Below, in pieces: positions 1-7,294 of a DNA stretch of 64,000 nucleotides. Below the pieces are notes generated by a model, which did no database searches, had not been told where the DNA came from, and was given only the letters and a program-made list of their open reading frames with translations. Position numbers and translations under genes: made by a program. Origin of the DNA: Roseivivax halodurans JCM 10272 (GTDB lineage: Bacteria > Pseudomonadota > Alphaproteobacteria > Rhodobacterales > Rhodobacteraceae); NCBI RefSeq assembly GCF_000521785.1, contig NZ_JALZ01000010.1:1-64000 (forward strand), given 5' to 3'. How positions within the stretch are numbered: the first letter of the stretch is position 1; every line of letters starts with the position of its first letter.

Positions 1-20
1 CCCCGTTACCGAAGTCCTGA

Positions 21-44
21 CCCGACCCCGCCTGCGGGGTCGGG
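21..44. terminator. Terminator-like hairpin downstream of prpE
   Basis: A perfect 10-bp inverted repeat (CCCGACCCCG, loop CCTG, CGGGGTCGGG) lies ten bases beyond the prpE stop codon. There is no T-run on either strand, so termination may be factor-assisted or bidirectional. The gene on the other side lies outside the window. Confidence 0.5.
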
Positions 45-54
45 ACATGGTCGA

Positions 55-1962
55 TCAGACCGGCTCGCCCAACTTGCGGGGATAGCCCATGGCGCTGGTG
101 CCCTCGCGGATCTCGTCGAGGATGGCCGGATCGTCGATGGTAGCGGGGAGCTTGAAGTCCTCGCCGTCGGCGATGGAGGCCATGGTGCGGCGCAGGATCT
201 TGCCCGAGCGGGTCTTGGGCAGGCGGTCGACCACCTTGCAGAGCTTGAAGGCCGCCACGGGCCCGATCCTGTCCCGGACGAGCGCGACGCATTCCTTCTC
301 GATCTCCGCGGGCTCGCGATTCACGCCCTTGGTGAGGCAGACGAAACCCATGGGCAGCTGGCCCTTGAGCTCGTCCTTCACGCCGATCACCGCACATTCG
401 GCGACGTCGGGATGGGAGGCCAGGACCTCCTCCATGCCGCCGGTCGAGAGGCGGTGGCCCGCGACGTTGATGACGTCGTCGGTGCGGGCCATGATCCAGA
501 GATAGCCGTCCTCGTCCATCATCCCCGCGTCCCCGGTCTCGTAATAGCCGGGGAAATGCGCGAGGTAGGATTTCTCGAACCGCTCGGGGGCGTTCCAGAG
601 CGTGGGGAGCGTGCCCGGGGGAAGGGGCAGCTTGATCGCGATGGCGCCGAGCTCTCCGGCGGGCTTGGGGGTGCCGTCGTCGGCGAGGATGTGGATCTCG
701 TAGCCCGGCATGGCGACGGTGGGCGAGCCGATCTTGACCTCCATCGCCTCGATCCCGACGGGGTTGGCGACCATCGGCCAGCCGCTCTCGGTCTGCCACC
801 AATGGTCGTAGACCGGCTTGCCGGTCATCTCGTGCGTCCACTCGATCGTGTCGGGATCGGCGCGTTCGCCGGCGAGGTAGATGGCGCGGAGGTTCGAGAG
901 GTCGTACTTCTTCAGATACTCGCCCTTGGGGTCCTCGCGCTTCACCGCCCGGAAGGCGGTCGGCGCGGTGAAGAAGCTGCGCACCTTGTGCTCTTCGATG
1001 ACGCGCCAGAACGTGCCCGCGTCGGGCGTGCCGACGGGCTTGCCCTCGAAGACGATGGTGGTGTTGCCGTGGATCAGCGGCGCGTAGCAGATGTAGCTGT
1101 GGCCGACGACCCAGCCGACGTCGGAGGCGGCCCAGAAGACCTCTCCGGGATCGACGTTGTAGATGTTCTTCATGCTCCAGTGGAGCGCGACGAGATGGCC
1201 GCCCGTGGGGCGCACGACGCCCTTGGGCGCGCCCGTGGTGCCGGAGGTGTAGAGGATGTAGGCGGGGTGGTCGCCCTCGACGGGGGCGCAATCGGCGGGT
1301 TCGGCGCCCTGCTGGACCTCGTGCCAGTCGACGTCGCGGTCCGGGGTCAGCTCGGCGGGCGCGGCCTCGCGCTGGAGGATGACGCAGAAGTCGGGCTTGT
1401 GCACCGCCTGGTCGATGGCGCTGTCGAGGAGGGGTTTGTAATGCACAATCCGCCCGGGCTCGATCCCGCAGGAGGCCGCGATGATCGCCTTGGGCCTGGC
1501 GTCGTCGATGCGGACGGCGAGCTCGTGTGCGGCGAAGCCGCCGAAGACCACCGAGTGGATCGCGCCGAGCCTGGCGCAGGCGAGCATGGCCTCGAGCGCC
1601 TCGGGGACCATCGACATGTAGATGATGACGCGGTCGCCCTTGCCGACGCCCCGGGCGCGGAGAGCGCCGGCGAGGGTCGCGACGCGGTCGCGCAGCTCCG
1701 CATAGGAGATCTCGCGCTTGGTGCCGGTGATGGGGCTGTCGTGGATGATCGCGACCTGATCGCCGCGCCCTGCCTCGACATGGCGGTCGACCGCGTTCCA
1801 GCAGGTGTTGACCATGCCGTCGGCGAACCAGGCGTAGAGGTTGTCGCCGGTCCTGGTCAGAGCCTGCGAGGGTTTGCGGTCCCAGTCGATCTTCTCGGCC
1901 TCGCGCATCCAGAACCCCTCGGGGTCGGATTTCCAGGCGGAATACACCTCTGCGTAACTCAT
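55..1962 (-). CDS. prpE: Propionyl-CoA synthetase (AMP-forming)
   Basis: Activates propionate to propionyl-CoA through a propionyl-AMP intermediate in the cytosol, feeding propionyl-CoA carboxylase or methylcitrate routes. At 635 aa the protein has the usual length of the acetyl/propionyl-CoA synthetase family. Visible motifs are the P-loop YTSGTTGAPKGV (about 238-249), WWQTESGWPM (388-397), the YETGD adenylate-binding motif (about 474) and the C-terminal PKTRSGKILRR with the acylatable lysine near 588. The HWSMKN and GEVFWAASDVGWVVGHSY segments resemble PrpE more than Acs, but substrate choice is inferred. TTTGCAAA operator-like sites lie 100-180 bp upstream, as expected for propionyl-CoA-responsive control. 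Confidence 0.9.
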   Translation of the reverse strand: MSYAEVYSAWKSDPEGFWMREAEKIDWDRKPSQALTRTGDNLYAWFADGMVNTCWNAVDRHVEAGRGDQVAIIHDSPITGTKREISYAELRDRVATLAGALRARGVGKGDRVIIYMSMVPEALEAMLACARLGAIHSVVFGGFAAHELAVRIDDARPKAIIAASCGIEPGRIVHYKPLLDSAIDQAVHKPDFCVILQREAAPAELTPDRDVDWHEVQQGAEPADCAPVEGDHPAYILYTSGTTGAPKGVVRPTGGHLVALHWSMKNIYNVDPGEVFWAASDVGWVVGHSYICYAPLIHGNTTIVFEGKPVGTPDAGTFWRVIEEHKVRSFFTAPTAFRAVKREDPKGEYLKKYDLSNLRAIYLAGERADPDTIEWTHEMTGKPVYDHWWQTESGWPMVANPVGIEAMEVKIGSPTVAMPGYEIHILADDGTPKPAGELGAIAIKLPLPPGTLPTLWNAPERFEKSYLAHFPGYYETGDAGMMDEDGYLWIMARTDDVINVAGHRLSTGGMEEVLASHPDVAECAVIGVKDELKGQLPMGFVCLTKGVNREPAEIEKECVALVRDRIGPVAAFKLCKVVDRLPKTRSGKILRRTMASIADGEDFKLPATIDDPAILDEIREGTSAMGYPRKLGEPV

Positions 1963-2061
1963 GGGGTCGCTCCTCCTCCTCGCGATGAGACGGTGTTACG
2001 GAAGGCGGGGCGGGTGCGGCAAGCCCGTTAGCGACACCAGCCCGGGGCCTGCGACATTAAG

Positions 2062-2140
2062 TTTGCAGAATGTTGCCGGTATGATTTGCAAAGCAATCCG
2101 GCTGCAAAGCGGCGCTGCGAAGCCCCCGGGAGTTTGCAAA
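2062..2140. promoter_or_regulatory. Cluster of TTTGCAAA operator-like sites (ScfR/PccR/RamB type)
   Basis: Two perfect TTTGCAAA palindromes (2085-2092 and 2133-2140) and two degenerate copies (TTTGCAGA at 2062-2069, GCTGCAAA at 2101-2108) lie between prpE and the small gene at 2198. TTTGCAAA is the half-motif I recall for the short-chain fatty-acyl-CoA regulators PccR (Rhodobacter sphaeroides) and RamB. The stretch is AT-richer than its surroundings. Control of prpE is inferred; the rightward gene could share it. No gene for such a regulator is in the window. Confidence 0.55.
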
Positions 2141-2197
2141 GAACCGGGAACGGCGCGGCGGGTGGCAGGCGTTTCCCGGGGGATCACGGAGGTTATC

Positions 2198-2434
2198 ATG
2201 CACGAGAAACTGACCGAGGCGCTCGACCGGCTCGACGCGGGCGAGTGGGAGGCGGCACACGACATCGCGCAGGACGATCCCGGGCCGGAGGCGGCGTGGC
2301 TGCACGCGCATCTCCACCGGGTCGAGGGCGACGAGGGCAACGCCGCCTACTGGTATTCCCGCGCGGGCCGGGAGAAGTTTCCCGGCACCGTCGAGGAGGA
2401 ACGGGCCGCTTTGCGCGAGGCGCTCGCGGGCTGA
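2198..2434 (+). CDS. Small conserved-looking hypothetical protein (78 aa)
   Basis: I do not recognise a named family. The 78-residue product is acidic, soluble and predicted helical, with Trp/Ala/His-rich segments (GEWEAAHDIAQ, AAWLHAHLHR, AAYWYSRAG) that read like one or two TPR-like helical pairs. The start at 2198 is set by a strong Shine-Dalgarno (GGAGG at 2188-2192, five bases from the ATG). Its stop lies 3 bp from the convergent malic-enzyme stop. A GGAAC-N18-CGTT element (2147-2173), one base too widely spaced for a standard EcfG promoter, lies upstream beside the TTTGCAAA sites. Confidence 0.75.
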   Translation: MHEKLTEALDRLDAGEWEAAHDIAQDDPGPEAAWLHAHLHRVEGDEGNAAYWYSRAGREKFPGTVEEERAALREALAG

Positions 2435-2437
2435 CCC

Positions 2438-4717
2438 TCAGCCGTAATGCGCGACGGGCGTGCCGCCGATCGCCGCCATGTTGAGCAGCCCGCGCGCGGT
2501 GATCGAGGGCGTGACGATATGCGCGCGGTTGCCCATGCCCATCAGGATCGGGCCGACCTCGAGCCCGCCGGCCTTCATCTTGAGGATGTTGCGCACGCCC
2601 GACGCGGCGTCGGCCTGACCGAAGATCAGCACGTTCGCGGTGCCGGACATCCGGTTCGCCGGCAGCAGCCGCGCGCGCAGGTCGGGATCGAGCGCGGCCT
2701 CGACGTTCATCTCGCCCTCGTAGCAGAAGTCGCGCTCCTTGCTGTCGAGGATTGCGATGGCGGCGCGCAGGCGCTCGGCGGATTCGTTCGAGAGGTTGCC
2801 GAACTGCGATTGCGAGCAGAGCGCGATGTTGGGCTCGATCCCGAAGCGGCGGACGTGGCGTGCGGCGCCGATGGCGGCCTCGGCGATCTCGTCCGGCGTG
2901 GGCGCGATGTGCACATGGGTGTCGGCGATGAAGAGCGGCCCGTCCTCGAGGATCATCAGCGAGAGCGCGCCCGTCGGGTGCAGTTCGGACGTGCCGAGGA
3001 TCTGGCTGACGTAGTTGAGGTGCCACTTGTACTCGCCGAAGGTGCCGCAGATCATGCTGTCGGCCTCGCCGCGATGCACCATAACGGCTGCGATGGCGGT
3101 GGTGTTGGTGCGCATGATCGCGCGGGCGAGGTCGGGGGTCACGCCGCGACGGGCCATGATCTCGTGGTAGCTGCCCCAGTAGTCGCGGTAGCGCGGGTCG
3201 TTCTCGGGGTTCACGATGTTGAAGTCGCGCTCGGGCCGGATCTCGAGACCCATGCGCTCGCAGCGCATGTTGATGACCTCGGGGCGGCCGATGAGGATCG
3301 GCTGCTCGGTCGTCTCCTCGATGATCGCCTGCGCGGCGCGCAGGACGCGCTCGTCCTCGCCCTCGGCAAAGACGATGCGGCGCGCGGCGGTCGCGGCCGC
3401 CTCGAAGACCGGGCGCATGAGCAGGGCGGACTTGTAGACGTTGGCGTTGAGCCGGTGGCGGTAGGCCTCGATATCCTCGATCGGGCGCTCGGCGACGCCC
3501 GAGTCCATCGCCGCCTTGGCGACGGCGACCGAGACGGTGGCCGAGAGGCGCGGATCGAAGGGCTTGGGGATCAGGTAATCGGCGCCGAAGGTCAGCTGTT
3601 CGCCGCGATAGGCGGCCGCGGCCTCGGCGCTGGTGGTGGCGCGGGCCAGGGCGGCGATGCCCTCGACGCAAGCGATCTGCATCTCGTCGTTGATCGTCGT
3701 CGCGCCGACATCGAGCGCGCCGCGGAAGATGAACGGGAAGCAGAGAACGTTGTTGACCTGGTTGGGATAGTCCGAGCGCCCCGTCGCGATGATCGCAGTC
3801 GGATCGGCCTCGCGCGCATCGTCCGGCATGATCTCGGGATAGGGATTTGCGAGCGCGAAGATGATCGGGCGTTCGGCCATCTTCCTGACGTGCTCGGGCT
3901 TGAGCACGCCCGGGCCGGAGAGGCCGAGGAAGAGGTCGGCGCCCTCGATCACGTCGCCCAGGCTCCGCGGCCCGCCGGGCTGGGCATATTCGGCCTTCTG
4001 CGGGGTCATGTCGGCCTCGCGGCCCTCGTGGACGAGGCCTTCGAGGTCGCAGAGCCAGACGTTCTCGCGCTTCACGCCGAGCTTCAGCAGCATGTTGAGG
4101 CAGGCGATGCCCGCCGCGCCGCCGCCCGTCGAGACGATCTTGATGTCTTCGAAGGACTTGCCCGCGACGCGCAGGGCGTTGGTCGCGGCGGCGCCGACGA
4201 CGATGGCGGTGCCGTGCTGGTCGTCGTGGAAGACCGGGATATTCATCCTCTCGCGGCAGATCTTTTCCACGATGAAGCAGTCGGGTGCCTTGATGTCCTC
4301 GAGATTGATCGCGCCGAAGGTCGGCTCGAGCGCGCAGACGATGTCGGCGAGCTTCTCGGGGTCGGGCTCGTTCAGCTCGATGTCGAAGCAGTCGATGCCG
4401 GAGAACTTCTTGAAGAGGACGGCCTTGCCTTCCATCACCGGTTTCGAGGCCAGTGCGCCGATATTGCCGAGGCCGAGCACGGCGGAGCCGTTGGAGACGA
4501 CCGCGACGAGGTTGCCCCGGGCGGTGTAGTCGCGGGCGGCCTTGGGGTCGTCCTTGATCTCGAGGCAGGCTTCGGCGACGCCGGGGGAATAGGCGCGGGC
4601 GAGGTCGCGGCCGTTCGCCATCGGCTTGGTCGCGCGGATCTCGAGCTTACCGGGTTTCGGGAACTGGTGGTAGTCGAGCGCCTGCTGGCGCAGGGTGTCG
4701 TTGGTCTGATCTGACAC
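2438..4717 (-). CDS. maeB: NADP-dependent malic enzyme with C-terminal phosphotransacetylase-like domain
   Basis: Oxidatively decarboxylates malate to pyruvate with NAD(P)H formation. The 759 aa give the long alphaproteobacterial form: malic enzyme in residues about 1-430 (SPGVAEAC near 44, metal-binding NLEDIKAPDCF, FHDDQHGTA, dinucleotide-binding STGGGAAG) followed by a phosphate acetyl/butyryltransferase-like domain to the end (GEDERVLRAA, LMGMGNRAHI). In studied homologues the second domain is regulatory rather than catalytic. Translation starts at GTG (4715-4717) behind GGGGGA. The upstream hairpin contains GCATAAGCAC, which may include the -10 box. NADP specificity is by family convention only. 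Confidence 0.92.
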   Translation of the reverse strand: MSDQTNDTLRQQALDYHQFPKPGKLEIRATKPMANGRDLARAYSPGVAEACLEIKDDPKAARDYTARGNLVAVVSNGSAVLGLGNIGALASKPVMEGKAVLFKKFSGIDCFDIELNEPDPEKLADIVCALEPTFGAINLEDIKAPDCFIVEKICRERMNIPVFHDDQHGTAIVVGAAATNALRVAGKSFEDIKIVSTGGGAAGIACLNMLLKLGVKRENVWLCDLEGLVHEGREADMTPQKAEYAQPGGPRSLGDVIEGADLFLGLSGPGVLKPEHVRKMAERPIIFALANPYPEIMPDDAREADPTAIIATGRSDYPNQVNNVLCFPFIFRGALDVGATTINDEMQIACVEGIAALARATTSAEAAAAYRGEQLTFGADYLIPKPFDPRLSATVSVAVAKAAMDSGVAERPIEDIEAYRHRLNANVYKSALLMRPVFEAAATAARRIVFAEGEDERVLRAAQAIIEETTEQPILIGRPEVINMRCERMGLEIRPERDFNIVNPENDPRYRDYWGSYHEIMARRGVTPDLARAIMRTNTTAIAAVMVHRGEADSMICGTFGEYKWHLNYVSQILGTSELHPTGALSLMILEDGPLFIADTHVHIAPTPDEIAEAAIGAARHVRRFGIEPNIALCSQSQFGNLSNESAERLRAAIAILDSKERDFCYEGEMNVEAALDPDLRARLLPANRMSGTANVLIFGQADAASGVRNILKMKAGGLEVGPILMGMGNRAHIVTPSITARGLLNMAAIGGTPVAHYG

Positions 4718-4786
4718 GAAAAATCCCCCGGAGTGCTTATGCTCCGAGGGCTAGCCGATTTGGGGACGCGGCGGAAGCAGGCTTTC

Positions 4787-4981
4787 TCAGCCGGCGCGCC
4801 TGGCAAGATCGGCGATGCGCTCCTCGGCCTCGCCGCTGGTCAGGGACTCGTCGTATTCCGCCCCGGTCTTGTCGGCCAGATCGCGCAGCTGCGCGGCCTG
4901 CACGTCGGTCATCGGCTCGCGCGGATCGTCGGGCAGGGCGTCTTCGGGATCGAGGTCTGGGCGGTCGGGCTGCTTGGCCAT
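4787..4981 (-). CDS. DUF3072 family small protein (second copy)
   Basis: A 64-residue, highly charged, probably helical protein of unknown function. It contains the family core MTDVQAAQLRDLA followed by an acidic linker and SGEAEERIADL, the same layout as the neighbour at 5048-5257, so the two are tandem paralogues with diverged N-termini. A good SD (GGAG, eight bases from ATG) sets the start. It has its own exact GGAAC-N16-CGTT element (5019-5043) in the 66-bp spacer. Homologues I recall occur as small soluble proteins in proteobacteria and actinobacteria; the stress link is inferred from the promoter. Confidence 0.8.
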   Translation of the reverse strand: MAKQPDRPDLDPEDALPDDPREPMTDVQAAQLRDLADKTGAEYDESLTSGEAEERIADLARRAG

Positions 4982-5018
4982 CGCGTATCTCCGGGATAAT
5001 GGCTTGGTCTGCGCTGAG

Positions 5019-5043
5019 AACGCGGGCCTCGGCCCGCCGTTCC
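5019..5043 (-). promoter_or_regulatory. EcfG-type promoter (GGAAC-N16-CGTT) of second DUF3072 gene
   Basis: On the minus strand GGAAC (5043-5039) and CGTT (5022-5019) are separated by exactly 16 bases, the published consensus for the alphaproteobacterial general-stress sigma factor EcfG. CGTT ends 37 bases before the ATG. The spacer contains GGGCC-GA-GGCCC and could also fold as a hairpin after the first DUF3072 gene. Confidence 0.5.
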
Positions 5044-5047
5044 CGCC

Positions 5048-5257
5048 TCAGCCGCGCCCGGTCTTGTCCTGTAGCTCGTCGATCCGCGCCGAGGCTTCCG
5101 CCTTGGTCAGGCTGTCGTCGAACTCGACCTCGGCCTCCTGGCAGAGGGTCTTGAGATAGGAGGCCTGCGCGCCGGTCATCTTCTCGTCGCCGGTTGTCCA
5201 TTCCTCGACGGGCTTGTCGGCGTTGCCGGGGGCGTCCTGCTTGGGGGTGTCGGTCAT
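5048..5257 (-). CDS. DUF3072 family small protein (first copy)
   Basis: A 69-residue charged protein of unknown function. The family core MTGAQASYLKTLCQEAEVEF occupies residues about 27-46, followed by SLTKAEASARIDEL. The N-terminus (residues 1-25) is an acidic, Pro/Asp-rich tail likely to be disordered. Start chosen at the ATG behind AAGGA (ten-base spacing). It is transcribed divergently from cdd. An exact GGAAC-N16-CGTT element lies 31 bases upstream, and a GTTCTT-TTG-AAGAAC palindrome (5277-5291) overlaps its -10 part. Confidence 0.82.
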   Translation of the reverse strand: MTDTPKQDAPGNADKPVEEWTTGDEKMTGAQASYLKTLCQEAEVEFDDSLTKAEASARIDELQDKTGRG

Positions 5258-5288
5258 GGGTCCATGTTCCTTTAATGTTCTTTTGAAG

Positions 5289-5313
5289 AACGCACGATTT
5301 CGGCGCCGGTTCC
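5289..5313 (-). promoter_or_regulatory. EcfG-type promoter (GGAAC-N16-CGTT) of first DUF3072 gene
   Basis: The minus strand reads GGAAC (5313-5309), 16 bases, then CGTT (5292-5289). This is an exact match to the EcfG consensus, with the ATG 31 bases further on. It is the second exact match within 300 bp. Confidence 0.55.
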
Positions 5314-5386
5314 GCGGCGGCCGCCGTCTTGCGTCCGGTGCGCGGCTCTGCGCACGATAAAGGCCGGAATGCATGGCGGAGATCCG

Positions 5387-5794
5387 ATGAGCGACGGACC
5401 GGACGAGTTGAGAGAGGCGGCGCGCCGCGTGCGCGAGATGGCCTATGCGCCCTATTCGAACTTCAAGGTCGGGGCGGCATTGCGGACGGGCGCGGGGCGC
5501 GTGGTTTCGGGCTGCAACGTCGAGAACGTCGCCTATCCCGAAGGCACCTGCGCCGAGGCGGGCGCGATCGCGGCGATGGTCGCGGGCGGCGAGACCGAGC
5601 TCACCGCGATCTACGTGGTGGCCGACGCGCCCGCGCCGGTGCCGCCCTGCGGCGGATGCCGCCAGAAGATCGCCGAATTCGCGGGCCCGGACGCTGTAGT
5701 GACCATGGCGACGCTCGCGGGCGATGAGCGGGCGATGTCGGTGGCCGAGCTGCTGCCGGGCGCCTTCGGCAAGGGCCACATGGAGGGCGCATGA
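5387..5794 (+). CDS. cdd: Cytidine deaminase
   Basis: Deaminates cytidine and deoxycytidine to uridine and deoxyuridine; first gene of a nucleoside-salvage operon. The 135-aa protein is the small single-domain tetrameric type. It carries the zinc/catalytic motif TCAEAG (Cys55, Glu57), the second ligand pair PCGGC (Cys88, Cys91) and the substrate-binding YSNF (23-26). ATG 5387 is preferred over in-frame ATG 5369 because GGAG sits about eight bases before it. Its stop overlaps the deoA start as ATGA. Confidence 0.93.
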   Translation: MSDGPDELREAARRVREMAYAPYSNFKVGAALRTGAGRVVSGCNVENVAYPEGTCAEAGAIAAMVAGGETELTAIYVVADAPAPVPPCGGCRQKIAEFAGPDAVVTMATLAGDERAMSVAELLPGAFGKGHMEGA

Positions 5795-7095
5795 TCGATG
5801 CGCGCGCGGTGATCGCGGGGCTGCGCCGGGGCGAGGAGCCGTCGGCGGAGGCGCTGCGCTGGTTCGCCGCGGGCCTCTCGGACGGGTCGGTGTCGGACGC
5901 GCAGGCGGGCGCCTTCGCGATGGCGGTGTGCCTGCGGGGGCTCGGCGCGAGCGGGCGCGTGGCGCTGACCGAGGCGATGCGCGACAGCGGGCGGCGGCTC
6001 GACTGGGGCGCAGGCGCGCCGGTGCTCGACAAGCATTCGACGGGCGGCGTCGGCGATTGCGTGAGTCTCGTGCTCGCGCCGGCGCTCGCGGCCTGCGGGG
6101 TACGGGTGCCGATGATCTCGGGGCGGGGGCTCGGGCATACGGGCGGCACGCTCGACAAGCTCGAGGCGATCCCCGGGGTGGTGACCGCGCTTGACGAGGA
6201 CGGGATGCGGGCGGTGGTGGAGACCGCGGGCTGCGCCATCGTCGGGGCGACGGCGGACCTCGCGCCCGCGGACCGGCGGCTCTACGCGGTGCGGGACGTG
6301 ACCGGGACCGTGGAGAGCCTCGATCTCATCACCGCGTCGATCCTCTCGAAGAAGCTCGCGGCGGGGCTGCAGGGTCTCGTTCTCGACGTGAAGGTCGGAT
6401 CGGGCGCGTTCATGAAAACCGAGGCGGAAGCAAGGGCGCTGGCAGAGGCGCTGGTCTCGACGGCGCGGGAGGCGGGCTGTCCGACCTCGGCGCTCCTCAC
6501 CTCGATGGACGAGCCGCTGGCCGATGCGCTTGGCAATGCGGTCGAGGTGGCGGCGACCTGCCGGGTGCTGACGGGAACGGAGCGGGGTCCGCTCTTAGAG
6601 TTGAGCGCGGCGCTGGGCGGGGAGCTGCTCGCCTCGGCGGGGCTGGCGCGCGATGCCGCCGAAGGCGCGCGCCGGATCGGTGAGGCGATCGCTTGCGGCG
6701 CCGCGGCCGAGCGCTTCGGGCGGATGATCCACGCGATGGGCGGACCGGCGGGCCTTGTCGAGGATTGGGCGCGGTTCCTGCCTCAGGCGCCGGTGATCCG
6801 GGAGGTGACGGCGCCCGAGGGGGGCGTGGTGACGGCGATCGAAGGCGAGGCGCTGGGCCTTGCGGTGGTGGATCTCGGCGGCGGGCGGCGGGTCGAGAGC
6901 GACCGGGTCGATCCGGCGGTCGGGATCACCGGGATGGTACGGCTCGGCACCCGCGTCGAGGCGGGCCAGCCGATCGCGCGGGTCCATGCGGCGTGCGAGG
7001 AGCAGGCCGAGGCGGCGGGGCGCAGCATTCGGGTGGCGGTCCGGATCGGGGAGAGCGCGGCGCCGGCCGCCTTGGTGCGGGGGCGCGTCGGATGA
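5791..7095 (+). CDS. deoA: Thymidine phosphorylase
   Basis: Phosphorolyses thymidine and deoxyuridine to base plus deoxyribose-1-phosphate. The 434-aa protein has the typical pyrimidine-nucleoside phosphorylase layout: N-terminal helical domain, phosphate-binding KHSTGGVGD (81-89), SGRGLGHTGGTLDK (about 110-123) and the KVGSGAFMK loop, with a C-terminal domain after about residue 340. It takes Cdd products and hands deoxyribose-1-phosphate to DeoB. The start overlaps the cdd stop (ATGA), suggesting coupled translation. Confidence 0.95.
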   Translation: MIDARAVIAGLRRGEEPSAEALRWFAAGLSDGSVSDAQAGAFAMAVCLRGLGASGRVALTEAMRDSGRRLDWGAGAPVLDKHSTGGVGDCVSLVLAPALAACGVRVPMISGRGLGHTGGTLDKLEAIPGVVTALDEDGMRAVVETAGCAIVGATADLAPADRRLYAVRDVTGTVESLDLITASILSKKLAAGLQGLVLDVKVGSGAFMKTEAEARALAEALVSTAREAGCPTSALLTSMDEPLADALGNAVEVAATCRVLTGTERGPLLELSAALGGELLASAGLARDAAEGARRIGEAIACGAAAERFGRMIHAMGGPAGLVEDWARFLPQAPVIREVTAPEGGVVTAIEGEALGLAVVDLGGGRRVESDRVDPAVGITGMVRLGTRVEAGQPIARVHAACEEQAEAAGRSIRVAVRIGESAAPAALVRGRVG

Positions 7096-7160
7096 AGCGG
7101 CGCGCGTGTGGTGAGGGCGCGCCGCGCCGCGAGGACGGTGCGGGGGCCGGCATGTTGCAT

Positions 7161-7253
7161 GAGTATTTTTGCCAAGAAGAAGAGAGCTGGCCGGGTCCGG
7201 GGCTCCGCCCCGCCGCTGCTCGGCTGCCCGGGATATCTTGGTCAAGAAGAAGC
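7161..7253 (+). repeat. Recurrent intergenic element, copy A (two TAT-AAGAAGAAG arms around a GC hairpin)
   Basis: The deoA-deoB gap contains GAGTATTTTTGCCAAGAAGAAG (7161-7182), a GGGGC-TCC-GCCCC hairpin (7199-7211) and a second diverged arm ATATCTTGGTCAAGAAGAAG (7233-7252). The same core, GAGTATTT(T)...AAGAAGAAG next to GGGGC..GCCCC hairpins, recurs near 11914-11983 and 45841-45899. I recall similar sequences as common in Rhodobacteraceae intergenic DNA; its function is unknown to me. Confidence 0.6.
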
Positions 7254-7294
7254 GGGGCCGCGGCGCGACCGGCGTGCCGGCCGGAGGATGGGCG

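Noticed and set aside
2196-3671. Long open frame antisense to the malic enzyme gene (and similar long frames opposite prpE, polA, uvrB and lysC)
   Set aside because: Arg/Pro/Ala-rich translations without domains, explained by high G+C in the third position of the real gene on the other strand.
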